A stretch of 64,000 nucleotides of DNA from Nocardiopsis sp. ATB16-24. Lineage in GTDB: Bacteria > Actinomycetota > Actinomycetes > Streptosporangiales > Streptosporangiaceae. The stretch is from the NCBI RefSeq assembly GCF_030271535.1, contig NZ_JASCXJ010000002.1:423107-487106 (forward strand), in the 5' to 3' direction. Positions 43,355-52,576 of the stretch are shown one piece after another. The translations under genes and the position numbers were made by a program. The notes beneath the pieces were generated by a model. It worked only from the letters and a program-made list of their open reading frames with translations. It searched no databases and had not been told where the DNA came from. Numbering within the stretch: the stretch's first letter is position 1; every line of letters starts with the position of its first letter.

Positions 43355-44332
43355 GAGGGCCTCCTCGGCCACCGCCTCCAAGGAGATCGCCCTGGCCTCC
43401 GCGGTCCTCGTCTGGAACTCGATGATGAGTTCGTCGGCACGGGCGTGGCGGCCGAACCAGTCCAGGTAACGGGCGACTTCCCCGGGGTCACCCACCGCCG
43501 AGTAGCGGTAGCGACGCAGCACCTCCCGGCCTGTGGGCGAATCCAGCACGGCCTGCGCCTGTTCCGCGCTCAGGGGAGCGCGTTCGGGCACCAGGCGCTC
43601 GGCGAGGAGGTGCTGTGTGAGCCGTGCCTGCTCCCGGGCCTCCTCCGTGGTCCTCGCGGCGGTGACGTTGACCCCGGCGATGACATAGGGCTCGGCGTTC
43701 TGGGGGGAGGCGCGGAACTCGGTGCGGTAGACGTCGACGGCCTCCTCCAGCGCGGCGGGCGCGAAGTGGGAGGCGAAACAGTAGGGAAGGCCCAGGGAGG
43801 CGGCGAGCCGGGCCCCCGAGACCGACGAGCCCAGCACGTACAGCGGAACGCGGGTGCCCGTTCCGGGGATGGCCCGCACCTCCGAGGCGTCCGTGCCCTC
43901 CCAGAGGTACGCCCGCAGCTCCCGCACGTGCTCTGGGTAGGCATCGGCCGCCGAGGAGTCCCGGCGCAGCGCGCGCAGGGTGGGGGAGGAGGTGCCGCCC
44001 ACACCCCGGCCCATCCCTAGGTCGATGCGGTCGGGATGCAGTGTCGCCAGTGTGCCGAAGTGCTCGGCGACCACGAGAGGGGAGTGGTTGGGCAGCATGA
44101 CGCCACCGGCCCCCACACGGATGCGCCGGGTCCGGGCGGCGACGTGGGCGATGAGGACGCTGGTCGCCGACGCGGCGTAGCCCTCCTGGTTGTGGTGCTC
44201 GGTGTACCAGATTCTGCGGTAGCCGAGCGCGTCGGCCCGGCGTGCCAGTGCGATACCCGCTTCGACGGCGTCGCCGTGGGTCATCCCGTCGAGCACGGGG
44301 AGGGGATCCAGTACGGAGAGGGGGATGGACAA
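43340..44332 (-). CDS. Luciferase-like flavin monooxygenase family protein
   Basis: This roughly 330-residue (beta/alpha)8 protein belongs to the group often annotated LLM class oxidoreductase. It has PLSVLDPLPVLDG, GYRRIWYTEHHNQEG, AARTRRIRVGAGGVMLPNHSPLVVAEHFGTL and HPDRIDLGMGRG segments. It would use FMNH2 or F420. Homology places the start at TTG 44332 (MSIPLSVLD); ATG 44386 is an alternative with a longer N-terminus. These genes are common as housekeeping oxidoreductases, so it may lie just outside locus 1. Confidence 0.8.
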   Translation of the reverse strand: MSIPLSVLDPLPVLDGMTHGDAVEAGIALARRADALGYRRIWYTEHHNQEGYAASATSVLIAHVAARTRRIRVGAGGVMLPNHSPLVVAEHFGTLATLHPDRIDLGMGRGVGGTSSPTLRALRRDSSAADAYPEHVRELRAYLWEGTDASEVRAIPGTGTRVPLYVLGSSVSGARLAASLGLPYCFASHFAPAALEEAVDVYRTEFRASPQNAEPYVIAGVNVTAARTTEEAREQARLTQHLLAERLVPERAPLSAEQAQAVLDSPTGREVLRRYRYSAVGDPGEVARYLDWFGRHARADELIIEFQTRTAEARAISLEAVAEEALPAGA

Positions 44333-44732
44333 GGGAGTGTTCTCGTTCCTCGACGTGGTGGCCCGCCACCCGTGGAACGGCCCCATCGCGGGTGGCCGAG
44401 CCGGGAGGAACGCGCACGCCACCGTACATGTGGGACCGGTGTCCGCGAGCACGGTGCCGGTTTCAGGGGTGGAAGCGAGCACGTTACCGCTTTCGCGGTC
44501 CCCCTCCCAGAGCGCTTTCGCTCTCGTCTCCTCGCACTGCGTGACCGCGCGCGAGAGCGTCCGCCTCCGCGCCGTCCCCACCGCGTTCGCGCGGAGGGGG
44601 AGGTGAGAGCCGGTGGGGCGTTCCGAGCCGCCCCGGAACGTTCGCCCTTCGCGCGAGAGCGCCGTACTCGCGGCCTGTGGCCCGATGGCCCGTGTTCGAC
44701 GGCGGTGCGTCTCTTCTCTCTAAGATTCGAGG
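44333..44732. other. Intergenic region between divergent genes, with a direct repeat
   Basis: About 400 bp. It contains a pair of 20-bp direct repeats (44,445-44,464 and 44,475-44,494, 17 of 20 identical) and no supportable gene. Confidence 0.55.
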
Positions 44733-45467
44733 ATGGACGAGTTGCGAGGAGATCGGGCCACATGGCGTTTCGACGGCGAGACCGTGGTGATCAGGTACCA
44801 CACCGGGTTGTTCAAGGACCCCATGTTGAAGGAACTGGGTCGGTGTGAGGTTCCCGTCGCCGCGATCTCCTCCGTCGACTTCGACCTGTTCGACGGCAAA
44901 CGCAAGCGCTGGGCACTCCAGCTGCGTATGCGTGAGCGCACCGACCCCTACGCCGCCGCGGGCGCGATGCTGGCGGAGAAGACACAGCCCTTTCGGTTGA
45001 TCGGCCCGGCGAGCACGGAACTGGTCGCCGAATACCTGGCCGACCAACTCCGCTTCGCCGCGGAGCAGGCCGCCCAGGCGGGCGACGCTCCGCGCAACCT
45101 GGCGACACGTCTGGTACCGCCGCTGCCCTTCCACATCCAGACCGCGGAGGGCACGGCCACCTTCGACGGTGCTTCCGTGCGCATGGTCTGGGTCGGCTCC
45201 GTCGCGGCGGCACAGAAGAAGAAGGCGCACCGTCGCGAGATCGCCCTGGCCGACGTCACCGGCGCGGAATGGGTTCCCTCGAACGGCTGGAACTACGGAC
45301 ATCTGCGCGTCACCACCACCGAGACCGTCCAGACCCCGGTCACCAAGCCCAAGCACGACCTCTCCTGCCTTCTCAGCAACGAGGGCAGGGAGGACGCTCT
45401 GGCCCTGATGATGGCGGCCACCATCACGGCGCACGTGTGGGCGGACAAGAAGCCCGAACTGGAATGA
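44733..45467 (+). CDS. DUF4429 domain protein
   Basis: This 244-residue protein has two related halves (ATWRFDGETVVIRYHTGLFKDPMLKELG, and GTATFDGASVRMVW), the DUF4429 arrangement common in actinomycetes. The fold resembles PH-like beta domains. No catalytic motif is visible and the function is unknown. It is monocistronic and probably not part of either biosynthetic locus. Confidence 0.85.
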   Translation: MDELRGDRATWRFDGETVVIRYHTGLFKDPMLKELGRCEVPVAAISSVDFDLFDGKRKRWALQLRMRERTDPYAAAGAMLAEKTQPFRLIGPASTELVAEYLADQLRFAAEQAAQAGDAPRNLATRLVPPLPFHIQTAEGTATFDGASVRMVWVGSVAAAQKKKAHRREIALADVTGAEWVPSNGWNYGHLRVTTTETVQTPVTKPKHDLSCLLSNEGREDALALMMAATITAHVWADKKPELE

Positions 45468-45853
45468 TCCGACCCGGCGCCGTCCGGGCGTGCCAGGAGG
45501 GATGGGAACGCTCCCACAATCTCCCTCGGCGGTGGTGCCGAGAGTCCTCCCCAGCAGGACTCGCGCCCTGGCGTCCGGTGGCGGCCGAGGCCGGTCGCGT
45601 CACCGGCCCCGGCCTTGCGGAGGCACCCGAAAGGGTCAGGACCGGACAGAAGGGCCGAGACCTCCCCCCCCGGTCCCCTCTCTCTGACGGTGCGGGCCAC
45701 GGAAGGGCGCGCAGGCCCTCCGAGCCCGCGTGGTCGGAGTGGTGGCCCGACCCGGCGGGGGCCACCACTCCGACGAGTCCTTCTCGCCGCGCGGGCGCAC
45801 CGAGGCGAGCGCCCGCGCCGGGCGTGCGGTTCCCAGGGCCGGCGGCCCTGGCG
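45468..45853. other. Intergenic region with tandem hairpins
   Basis: 386 bp between convergent genes, with no gene seen. Its right half holds three hairpins (see next entry). Confidence 0.6.
45733..45851. terminator. Three consecutive hairpins
   Basis: Stems: 15 bp (45,733-45,747 with 45,760-45,774), 10 bp (45,789-45,798 with 45,809-45,818) and 8 bp (45,833-45,840 with 45,844-45,851). They likely terminate both converging transcripts. Confidence 0.6.
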
Positions 45854-46666
45854 TCACGACGGTCTTCTCGCGGGAGGGTTGTCCAGGGTCAGGGCCGTGC
45901 AGCGGACCCCGCCGCCACCCTTGGCCAGCTCGGTCGTGTCGAGTTCGACCACGCTCAGGCCACGGTCGCGCAGCGCGTCGGCGAAGCGGGGCGCGCCCCG
46001 ACCCATCGTCACGACGGTGCCGTCGCTCACCAGGTTCAGCGCGAACCGGGACGCCTCGTCGGCGGACACCTCGATCAGGTCGACCCCGAGCCCGCGCAGG
46101 CGCCGGCGACTGGGCTCGTCGAAGGCCTGCGGACAGTAGGCGAGTGTGTGCGAAGCATCGATGACCGCGACGGCCAGATCGAGGTCGTACCAGCGTGAGC
46201 TCACCGTGCGCAGCGGCACCACCTCATAGTCGAGCTCCCGTTCCAGTACCGCGTGCATCCGCCGGTCGGTGCGCTGGCCGTACCCCGTCAGCAACAGGTC
46301 GCCGAACGCCAGCGCGTCGCCTTGGCCGCTGAAGGCGTAGGGCGCCTCGACCACCCGATAGCCCCGTTGGCCCAACCACTCCTGGAAGTAGGGGATCTCG
46401 GCCTTGCGCTCGGGCGGCGGGCTGCCCAGGACGGCCCGGTCCCCGCGGACCACGGCGGCGTTGGCGGTGAAGACCATGTCCGGACACTCGGGCGCGGACG
46501 GCAGGTACTCGATCTCGCGGCCGGCCGCGAGGTGCGCCGCCACGATCGCCTCGTGCTCCTTGGCCGCCGCCGCTCCGTCGGGCTGGACCCCGGTGTGCAT
46601 GTACGGGTTGATCTCGTAGTCGACCCGGAAGTGAGCCGCGTCGGACACGAGGAGTGCGCTGTTCAC
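45854..46666 (-). CDS. Dimethylarginine dimethylaminohydrolase-like protein
   Basis: This 270-residue protein has the guanidine-modifying enzyme fold: MVFTANAA, SGQGDAL and the nucleophile Cys256 in GGGVRCTALTLD. DDAH hydrolyses methylated arginine to citrulline and methylamine. The conserved catalytic His (HLD motif) is Asp161 here (WYDLDLAVAVID), so normal activity is doubtful unless another His serves. GTG at 46666 has GGAGAG 8 nt upstream. It is in the same orientation as the binding-protein gene downstream of its start. Confidence 0.8.
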   Translation of the reverse strand: MNSALLVSDAAHFRVDYEINPYMHTGVQPDGAAAAKEHEAIVAAHLAAGREIEYLPSAPECPDMVFTANAAVVRGDRAVLGSPPPERKAEIPYFQEWLGQRGYRVVEAPYAFSGQGDALAFGDLLLTGYGQRTDRRMHAVLERELDYEVVPLRTVSSRWYDLDLAVAVIDASHTLAYCPQAFDEPSRRRLRGLGVDLIEVSADEASRFALNLVSDGTVVTMGRGAPRFADALRDRGLSVVELDTTELAKGGGGVRCTALTLDNPPARRPS

Positions 46667-46726
46667 AGGGCGTTCTCTCCTACCTGGTGGAATCGGATCG
46701 GTCGGGGGGAGGGGTGCTCGGGGTCC

Positions 46727-48334
46727 TCATGCCGGGTTCTCGTCCGGATCCACCACCGTGACGCTGTACACGTCGAGCTCACGGAACGGGTTGGGCTGAA
46801 CGTCGCGCAACCGCGTCGACCAGGCCGACAGCGTGCTCTGGAACCAGATCGGGATGGTCGGCATGTCCTGGAGGATCGTCCGTTCGGCCTCGCGGTAGAG
46901 GTCCCAGGCCTTCTCCCTGGTGGGTGCGGTGTCCGCCGCGCGGAGCAGGGAGTCCACGACGGGGTTGCTGTACCTGCCGACGTTGTCCGAGGCCCCGGTC
47001 CGGAACATCGGGCTGAGGAAATTCTCGATCGACGGGTAGTCCGCGATCCAGCCGGAGCGGAACACGGCGGTGACCTCCTGGGCGTTCAACCTGCGGCGGA
47101 ACTCACCGAGCGTCGGGATCGGGACGAACCGGCAGGGGACGCCGAGCGTCTCGGTGATCGAGGCGCACACCTCCTCCATCCAGGGCTGGTTGGGTGAGTC
47201 GACGTTGGACGTCAGCTCGATGTCGCCCTGGAACCCCGAGGCGTCGAACAGCTCCTTGGCCCGCGCGGGAGAGTAGGAGCACAACTCGCCGCCCTGGTCC
47301 TCCGCACGACCCGAGACGGCCGGCGGGACCAGGCCGTCGGCGGGGACCTGGTGGCCTTGGAAGATCTTCTTGATCAGAGCGACCCGGTCGATCGCCATCG
47401 AGATCGCCCGCCGCACCCGCGGGTCGGCGTAACGCGAGTCGTAGAGCGGGAACGAGATGGTCTGGATGCCGAGATAGGTCCGGTCGTGGGTGCGGCCGGG
47501 CAGGTCCCTCAGGTAGCGATCGTCCTCCAAGGCCCAGAACGGGGTGACGTCGAGGTAGTCGAGATCGTTCGCCACCACGTCGTGGTAGGCGTCCTCCAGA
47601 TCGGCGTAGATCCGAAAGTCGATACCGCCGATGTGGGGCTTGTCGTCCCCGGCGTACCCGTCATAGCTTTCGAGCAGGATGTTCCTCTCCCGCTCGCGGG
47701 AGACGAACCTGAACGCGCCGTTGCCGATGGGGTGCGCCTCGTACGCCGCCCGGTCCTCGAAGAACGCCTTCGGCAGAGGGAAGAAGGCGCTGCACCCGAG
47801 CGTGACGGGGAACTCGGAGAAGGGCTCCGACAGGGTCACGACGAAGGTGCGGTCATCGATCACCCGCAGGCCGGAAAGCTCCGTGACCGTCGAGTCAAGG
47901 GCGTTCACCTCGCCGAAGCCCTCGATGTGCGACAGGAAACCGGCCGCCTGCATCCCGTTGGGGCCGTACGCGGTGTGGTTCCAGGCGTCGACGAAGCTGC
48001 TCGCGGTGACCGGTGAGCCGTCGTGGAACGTCCATCCGCTCTTCACCCTGATGGTGAACACCAGGGAGTCGGTGGTCTCGATCGATTCGGCGACCGCGTT
48101 CCTCGGCCGGGCGTCGATCGGGTCGTAGGAGACCAGCCCCCGGAACAGGGCGGCGATCACCTTGACCCCGCCGGACTCGGTCGTGTGACCGGGGATCAGC
48201 GCGTTCTCCGGCTCGGTGCCGTGGTAGCTGATGATCGCGCCCGCGCGGTCCCGTGCGTCCGGACCGGCGGCGGATGAGTCCCCAACACCCGTGTCGGGGG
48301 ACGCCTCGGTCCGAGCAGTACCGGATGATCGCAC
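46727..48334 (-). CDS. ABC peptide-binding protein family 5 (SBP_bac_5), no signal peptide seen
   Basis: This roughly 535-residue protein shows the family pattern: NALIPGHTTESGGVKVIAALFRGL, then FTIRVKSGWTFHDGSPVTASSFVDAWNHT, and a C-terminal PTIPIWFQS. Such proteins bind peptides or nickel outside the cell. GTG at 48334 is chosen because GGAGG lies 4-5 nt upstream. The resulting N-terminus (MRSSGTARTEASPDTG) is polar without a hydrophobic core or lipobox, and the longer upstream frame does not supply a convincing one. No permease or ATPase genes flank it. Confidence 0.8.
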   Translation of the reverse strand: MRSSGTARTEASPDTGVGDSSAAGPDARDRAGAIISYHGTEPENALIPGHTTESGGVKVIAALFRGLVSYDPIDARPRNAVAESIETTDSLVFTIRVKSGWTFHDGSPVTASSFVDAWNHTAYGPNGMQAAGFLSHIEGFGEVNALDSTVTELSGLRVIDDRTFVVTLSEPFSEFPVTLGCSAFFPLPKAFFEDRAAYEAHPIGNGAFRFVSRERERNILLESYDGYAGDDKPHIGGIDFRIYADLEDAYHDVVANDLDYLDVTPFWALEDDRYLRDLPGRTHDRTYLGIQTISFPLYDSRYADPRVRRAISMAIDRVALIKKIFQGHQVPADGLVPPAVSGRAEDQGGELCSYSPARAKELFDASGFQGDIELTSNVDSPNQPWMEEVCASITETLGVPCRFVPIPTLGEFRRRLNAQEVTAVFRSGWIADYPSIENFLSPMFRTGASDNVGRYSNPVVDSLLRAADTAPTREKAWDLYREAERTILQDMPTIPIWFQSTLSAWSTRLRDVQPNPFRELDVYSVTVVDPDENPA

Positions 48335-48622
48335 ATTTCCTCCAGGGGGCCTCGATGACACCGGGTCGCCTACGCGCGTTCGTCGCACGCCCGCGCTGTC
48401 CCGAGTCCAGCAGAGCACCGGGTTGGCCTCCATTGCCCGGGGTCGAAGAACAATCAATCCGGTGGTGGCCACGAACCACCGAGAAGGGAACGCCCGAACG
48501 CCGAAACGGCGTCTCCAGCGGCGCGGACGCCGGCTGGAGACGCCACCGGCCGAGGTCGAACGTGGTGGGCCGGGTGTGATGGATCGGCTTGGGAGGGGGA
48601 GGGCGGTGTGATCTTCGCCGGA

Positions 48623-49915
48623 TCAGCCGGCCTTCTCCTCCGGGACGACGTCGTCCGTGCGCGCGTCCTGCTCCTTCTTCGCCGCCGCCTTCTTGATGAC
48701 GAGGGAGAGAAGGGCCGCGACGACGCTGAGGACGCCGGCCATGTACCAGGCGGGAGCGTAGTCGTGGAAGGTGTCCCGGATCATGCCGGCCGCGGTGGCG
48801 GAGATGGCGGCGCCGACCTGGTGAGCGGCGAAGACCCAACCGAAGACGATCGGCGCCGATGCTCCGAAGTGCTCCCGGCACAGAGCGATGGTCGGCGGCA
48901 CCGTGGCGATGAAGTCCAGACCGTAGAAGATGACGAACACGATCATGAAGCCGGTGATCTTTTCGTCGAACAACTGCGGCAGGACCAACAGGGACAGACC
49001 GCGCAAGGTGTAGAAGATGGCCAGCAGGACCCGGGGGTCGACGCGGTCCGTGAGCCAGCCGGCCAGGATGGTGCCGATGAGGTCGAAGACGCCGATGAGG
49101 GCCAACAGGCCCGCGGCGGCCACGGTCGGCATGCCGTGGTCGTGGGCGGAGGGGATGAAGTGGGTGGCGACCAGACCGTTGGTCGTGGCGCCGCAGATGG
49201 CGAAGCCGGCCGCGAGGTACCAGAACGCCTTGGTGCGAGCGGCGTTCTTCAGTCCGTCGATGGCGAGCCGCGCGGCGTTGCCGGAGGGGGGCGGCGGGGG
49301 CACGACCTCGTCCGAGCCGAACGGCGGGATCCCGGAGTCGGCCGGATACTCACGGAAGAACACCAGCACCATCGGAACGGTCGCGAACGCCACCAGGGAC
49401 ACCACGATCGCGGCGGTTCTCCAACCGCCCTCCGATTCGGTCAGTGAGGCGACCAGGGGAAGGAACACCAGCGAACCGGTCGCTCCGCCGGCCGAGAGGA
49501 GACCACTGACCAACCCCTGGTGCTTGACGAACCAGCGGGTGCTGATGACGGCCACGAATCCCAGGGAGATCGAACCGGCCCCCAGGCCCACCAACACGCC
49601 CCAGAGCAGCACGAGCTGCCACGCCGCCGTCATGAACACGGTCAGCCCGCTGCCCAGGGCGATCAACGCCATCGCGCCGGCCGTCACCTTGCGCACGCCG
49701 AAACGTTCCATCAGGGCCGCGGCGAACGGAGCGGTGACGCCGTAGAGGGCGAGGTTGACCGACATGGCGAAGCCGATGGTGCCGGTCGACCATCCGAACT
49801 CGTCCTGGAGCGGTTGCACCAGCGCACCAGGAGTGGCCCGGAAACCCGCCGCACCGACGAGCGCGACGAAACCGATTCCGGCGATCATCCACGGTAATAA
49901 ATGTCTGTTTCTCAT
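48623..49915 (-). CDS. MFS transporter, monocarboxylate/OFA-like
   Basis: This 430-residue, 12-helix major facilitator protein has the helix-1 segment LLPWMIAGIGFVALVGAAGFRATPGALVQPLQDEFGWSTG and the loop MERFGVRKVTAG after helix 2. Two consecutive TTA Leu codons are at residues 6-7 (49,895-49,900), suggesting dependence on the bldA leucyl-tRNA. The start is ATG 49915, just after GTG. It is divergent from the GlxA-type regulator, a frequent transporter/regulator pairing. Substrate unknown. Confidence 0.88.
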   Translation of the reverse strand: MRNRHLLPWMIAGIGFVALVGAAGFRATPGALVQPLQDEFGWSTGTIGFAMSVNLALYGVTAPFAAALMERFGVRKVTAGAMALIALGSGLTVFMTAAWQLVLLWGVLVGLGAGSISLGFVAVISTRWFVKHQGLVSGLLSAGGATGSLVFLPLVASLTESEGGWRTAAIVVSLVAFATVPMVLVFFREYPADSGIPPFGSDEVVPPPPPSGNAARLAIDGLKNAARTKAFWYLAAGFAICGATTNGLVATHFIPSAHDHGMPTVAAAGLLALIGVFDLIGTILAGWLTDRVDPRVLLAIFYTLRGLSLLVLPQLFDEKITGFMIVFVIFYGLDFIATVPPTIALCREHFGASAPIVFGWVFAAHQVGAAISATAAGMIRDTFHDYAPAWYMAGVLSVVAALLSLVIKKAAAKKEQDARTDDVVPEEKAG

Positions 49916-49988
49916 CACCCCGTAAGGATGATCGATGCTCTTCGGTTCCGGGAGTGGTACGAGAGCCATCTTGTGTAAGAATCGGGCC

Positions 49989-51011
49989 ATGAGTCGCCCC
50001 CACCAGGTTGCCGTGCTCGCTTTGGACGAGGTGGTCGCGTTCGATCTCGGCATGCCGACGCAGATTTTCCATGCGGCCTTTCACGACACGGAAAAACGGC
50101 TCTACCGAGTACGGACCTGCACCCCCGACGGTCGGCCCGTGCGCAGTAACGCGGGTTTCACCGTCACCCCCGATCACAGCCTGGAGTTATTGGCGGAGGT
50201 GGACACGGTCCTGGTGGCCGGTGTGCACTACGATGCCCCGGTGATGACCCAGGGCACGCTCGACGCGTCGGTGCGCGAGGCCCTGTGGGCGGCGGCGCAC
50301 CGCGGCGCGCGGATCATGTCGATCTGCACGGGCGCGTTCGTCCTGGCCGCGGCCGGTCTGTTGGACGGACGCCGGGCCACCACGCACTGGGCGCACACGG
50401 ACAATTTCCGCCGGCTGTTCCCCGACGTCGACCTCGATCCGGACGTACTGTTCGTCGACGAGGGACACATCCTCACCTCGGCGGGTGTCGGCGCGGGCGT
50501 CGACCTGTGCCTCCAGGTGGTACGGGACGACCACGGCAGCGGGATCGCGAACATGGCGGCTCGCCGATGCGTCGTGCCGCCGTGGCGGCCCGGAGGTCAG
50601 TCCCAGTACATCGTGCACCCGATCCCGAAGATGACCGACACCTCCATCGCCAAGGCCCGCGAGTGGATGCTGGAGCACCTGCACGAGTCGCTGGACCTGC
50701 GCACGCTGGCCGCGCACGCCCGGATGAGCACGCGCACGTTCACCCGACGGTTCCGTGAGGAGACCGGGCTGAGTCCGAGGAAGTGGATCACGCAGCAGCG
50801 CATAGAGCGGGCGCGGGATCTGCTGGAGAACAGCGATCTGAGTATCGACCAGGTGGCCCGTCACGCGGGTTTCGGGACGGGTGCGGCGTTGCGGCAGCAC
50901 ATGAGTGCGATGTTGGGCGTGCCGCCCAGCGCCTATCGCACCACGTTCCGGTCGGCGGGCAAGGAGGTGTCGGGGGGCCGTCCGGCCTCGCGGACCGGGT
51001 CGGGGCGATGA
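49989..51011 (+). CDS. GlxA-family regulator (DJ-1/PfpI + AraC HTH)
   Basis: This 340-residue protein has an N-terminal DJ-1/PfpI-like domain (VAVLALDEVVAFDLGMPTQIF, with SICTGAFVLAAAGLLDGRRATTHW) and a C-terminal AraC domain of two HTH motifs (LAAHARMSTRTFTRRFREETG, then ARHAGFGTGAALRQH). One TTA codon lies at 50,187-50,189. ATG at 49989 is chosen; upstream frame extension is unneeded. It probably controls the divergent MFS gene and possibly more. Confidence 0.9.
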   Translation: MSRPHQVAVLALDEVVAFDLGMPTQIFHAAFHDTEKRLYRVRTCTPDGRPVRSNAGFTVTPDHSLELLAEVDTVLVAGVHYDAPVMTQGTLDASVREALWAAAHRGARIMSICTGAFVLAAAGLLDGRRATTHWAHTDNFRRLFPDVDLDPDVLFVDEGHILTSAGVGAGVDLCLQVVRDDHGSGIANMAARRCVVPPWRPGGQSQYIVHPIPKMTDTSIAKAREWMLEHLHESLDLRTLAAHARMSTRTFTRRFREETGLSPRKWITQQRIERARDLLENSDLSIDQVARHAGFGTGAALRQHMSAMLGVPPSAYRTTFRSAGKEVSGGRPASRTGSGR

Positions 51012-51118
51012 CCCGCCGGCGTCGATGGTCGCCGGTACCACTCCACCGCAGAGCAGGGCGGTGGATCCCGGGGCGACAAACGCGTGGGCCTCGTCTCGTC
51101 ACGCGTCGGGCTCTTACC

Positions 51119-51142
51119 GAGGGGCCGGGTCCAAGGCCCCTC
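51119..51142. terminator. Hairpin between convergent regulators
   Basis: GAGGGGCC pairs with GGCCCCTC across an 8-nt loop, between the GlxA-type gene and the XRE/NB-ARC gene. Confidence 0.5.
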
Positions 51143-51244
51143 GTGCGGGAGGTCGTGGGGGAAGGTGCTGACGTGGTCGGAGCCGTCGTGCCCGGGTGAC
51201 GGTCGCCTCACCGGTCACGTCCTCGGGCTCTGGGGCCGTCGTTC

Positions 51245-52576
51245 CTACACGGGCACGTCGATCCGTGGCGGCGGTACGGTACGTTCGTCGCGTGTTTCCT
51301 GGGCCGCGACCGTGAACGCCCGCACCAGGCGTTCCATCCGGTAGGTTCCCGACCGGCCGCCGTGGCGAAGCAGACCCGCCTCCACCAGTTCCTCGGCGAG
51401 TTCGTACTTCTCGTGCGTGCTCGTGCCCAGGTCGCGGTGGGCGGGGAGCCGCGCGATGCGTGTGAGAAGGGTTCTGGCGGCCTCACCGAGCTCCCGGTAC
51501 GCCGAGTCCAGTGCCTCACGCAGGGACACGTCGCCGATGGACAGCCAGTTCAACGCCCGGCCGGGTTCCGCCAGTGCCGCGTTCGCCCTGCCCAGCGACA
51601 GGTCCGGTCGAGCGATCAGCCTGCGCAGCGCAATATCCAGGGCCAAGGGCAGGTCGCAGCACAGTCCGGCGAGTCGGTCGCACTCCCTCGGTTCGGCCTC
51701 GGCCCGCTCGGGGAGGGCCGAGGTGATCGCCGCGACGGAGTCGACCCGTGGCAGGGCCTTCAGACGGACGCGGCGGACGTCGCCCAGGCCCAGCAGCGGT
51801 GTGCGGCTGGTCACCACGGTCACGCTGTGCCGTGACTCGGCGAGCAGGGGACGGATCTGCTGCTCGTCGCGGACGTTGTCCAGGAGCACCAGGAGCCTGC
51901 TGTCGGCGAGTATGGAGCGGTACAGGCCGGCGCGCTGGTCCACCGAGCCCGGTAGGTGATCGGCGGAGAGCCTCAGAGCACGCAGGAATCCGTCGAGGAC
52001 GTACTCGGCGTCCGACACCGTGCCGCTCAGCGGACCGAAGTCCGCGTACAGCTGGCCGTCGACCATGTCCTCGGCGATGCGATGGGCGTAGTGCATGGCG
52101 AAGTCGCTCCCGCACGCCCAGGTCGGGCCGGTGATCACCACCGGGGTCGCCGCGGGCGCGCGACAGAGGCGGTCCAGTTCGCTCCGTCTGTCGACGTACC
52201 CGCAGGGGCGTAGCGGTAGTTGGGCCGGCGAGGGCATCTTCTGGTGGGCGAGGGGGCGCTTGGTGTTGACGGGCGCACCCCTGTGTCGCCCGTTGGCCGC
52301 CGCGTCGGAATCGGTCACACCGGCGACCCGCATCCATCGGCGCCGCCACACCTCGCGGTCACCGCCGCACGCGGCGACGAAACCGAGGGTGACCTGTAGC
52401 GTCGGTAGTCGCATACCGCTGGCCGCGCTCGACAGAACGGACGAGGAGAACAGCGCCGAGCGCGCCATTTCCCGGTAGGTGGGATTTCCCGCTTGCGCGC
52501 GGAGTTTGCGCAGGTCCTTGGCGAATATTGCTGCCGCTCCACCATCGGCGTCAATAGGCTTTTCCGGCCTTGCCAC
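51245..52576 (-). CDS. XRE HTH + NB-ARC-type regulator with degenerate P-loop
   Basis: This 443-residue protein has an N-terminal helix-turn-helix (about residues 17-85, PTYREMARSALFSSSVLSSAASGMRLP) and an NB-ARC-like ATPase region. The P-loop reads GPTWACGSD (about 150-158) and lacks the GKT/S, while the Walker B LLVLLDNV, VTSRTPLL and CCDLPLALDIALRRL motifs remain. A winged-helix-like end follows. Related regulators control antibiotic clusters (AfsR-like architecture). GTG at 52576. Its position next to locus 2 makes it a candidate regulator of that locus. Confidence 0.82.
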   Translation of the reverse strand: MARPEKPIDADGGAAAIFAKDLRKLRAQAGNPTYREMARSALFSSSVLSSAASGMRLPTLQVTLGFVAACGGDREVWRRRWMRVAGVTDSDAAANGRHRGAPVNTKRPLAHQKMPSPAQLPLRPCGYVDRRSELDRLCRAPAATPVVITGPTWACGSDFAMHYAHRIAEDMVDGQLYADFGPLSGTVSDAEYVLDGFLRALRLSADHLPGSVDQRAGLYRSILADSRLLVLLDNVRDEQQIRPLLAESRHSVTVVTSRTPLLGLGDVRRVRLKALPRVDSVAAITSALPERAEAEPRECDRLAGLCCDLPLALDIALRRLIARPDLSLGRANAALAEPGRALNWLSIGDVSLREALDSAYRELGEAARTLLTRIARLPAHRDLGTSTHEKYELAEELVEAGLLRHGGRSGTYRMERLVRAFTVAAQETRDERTVPPPRIDVPV

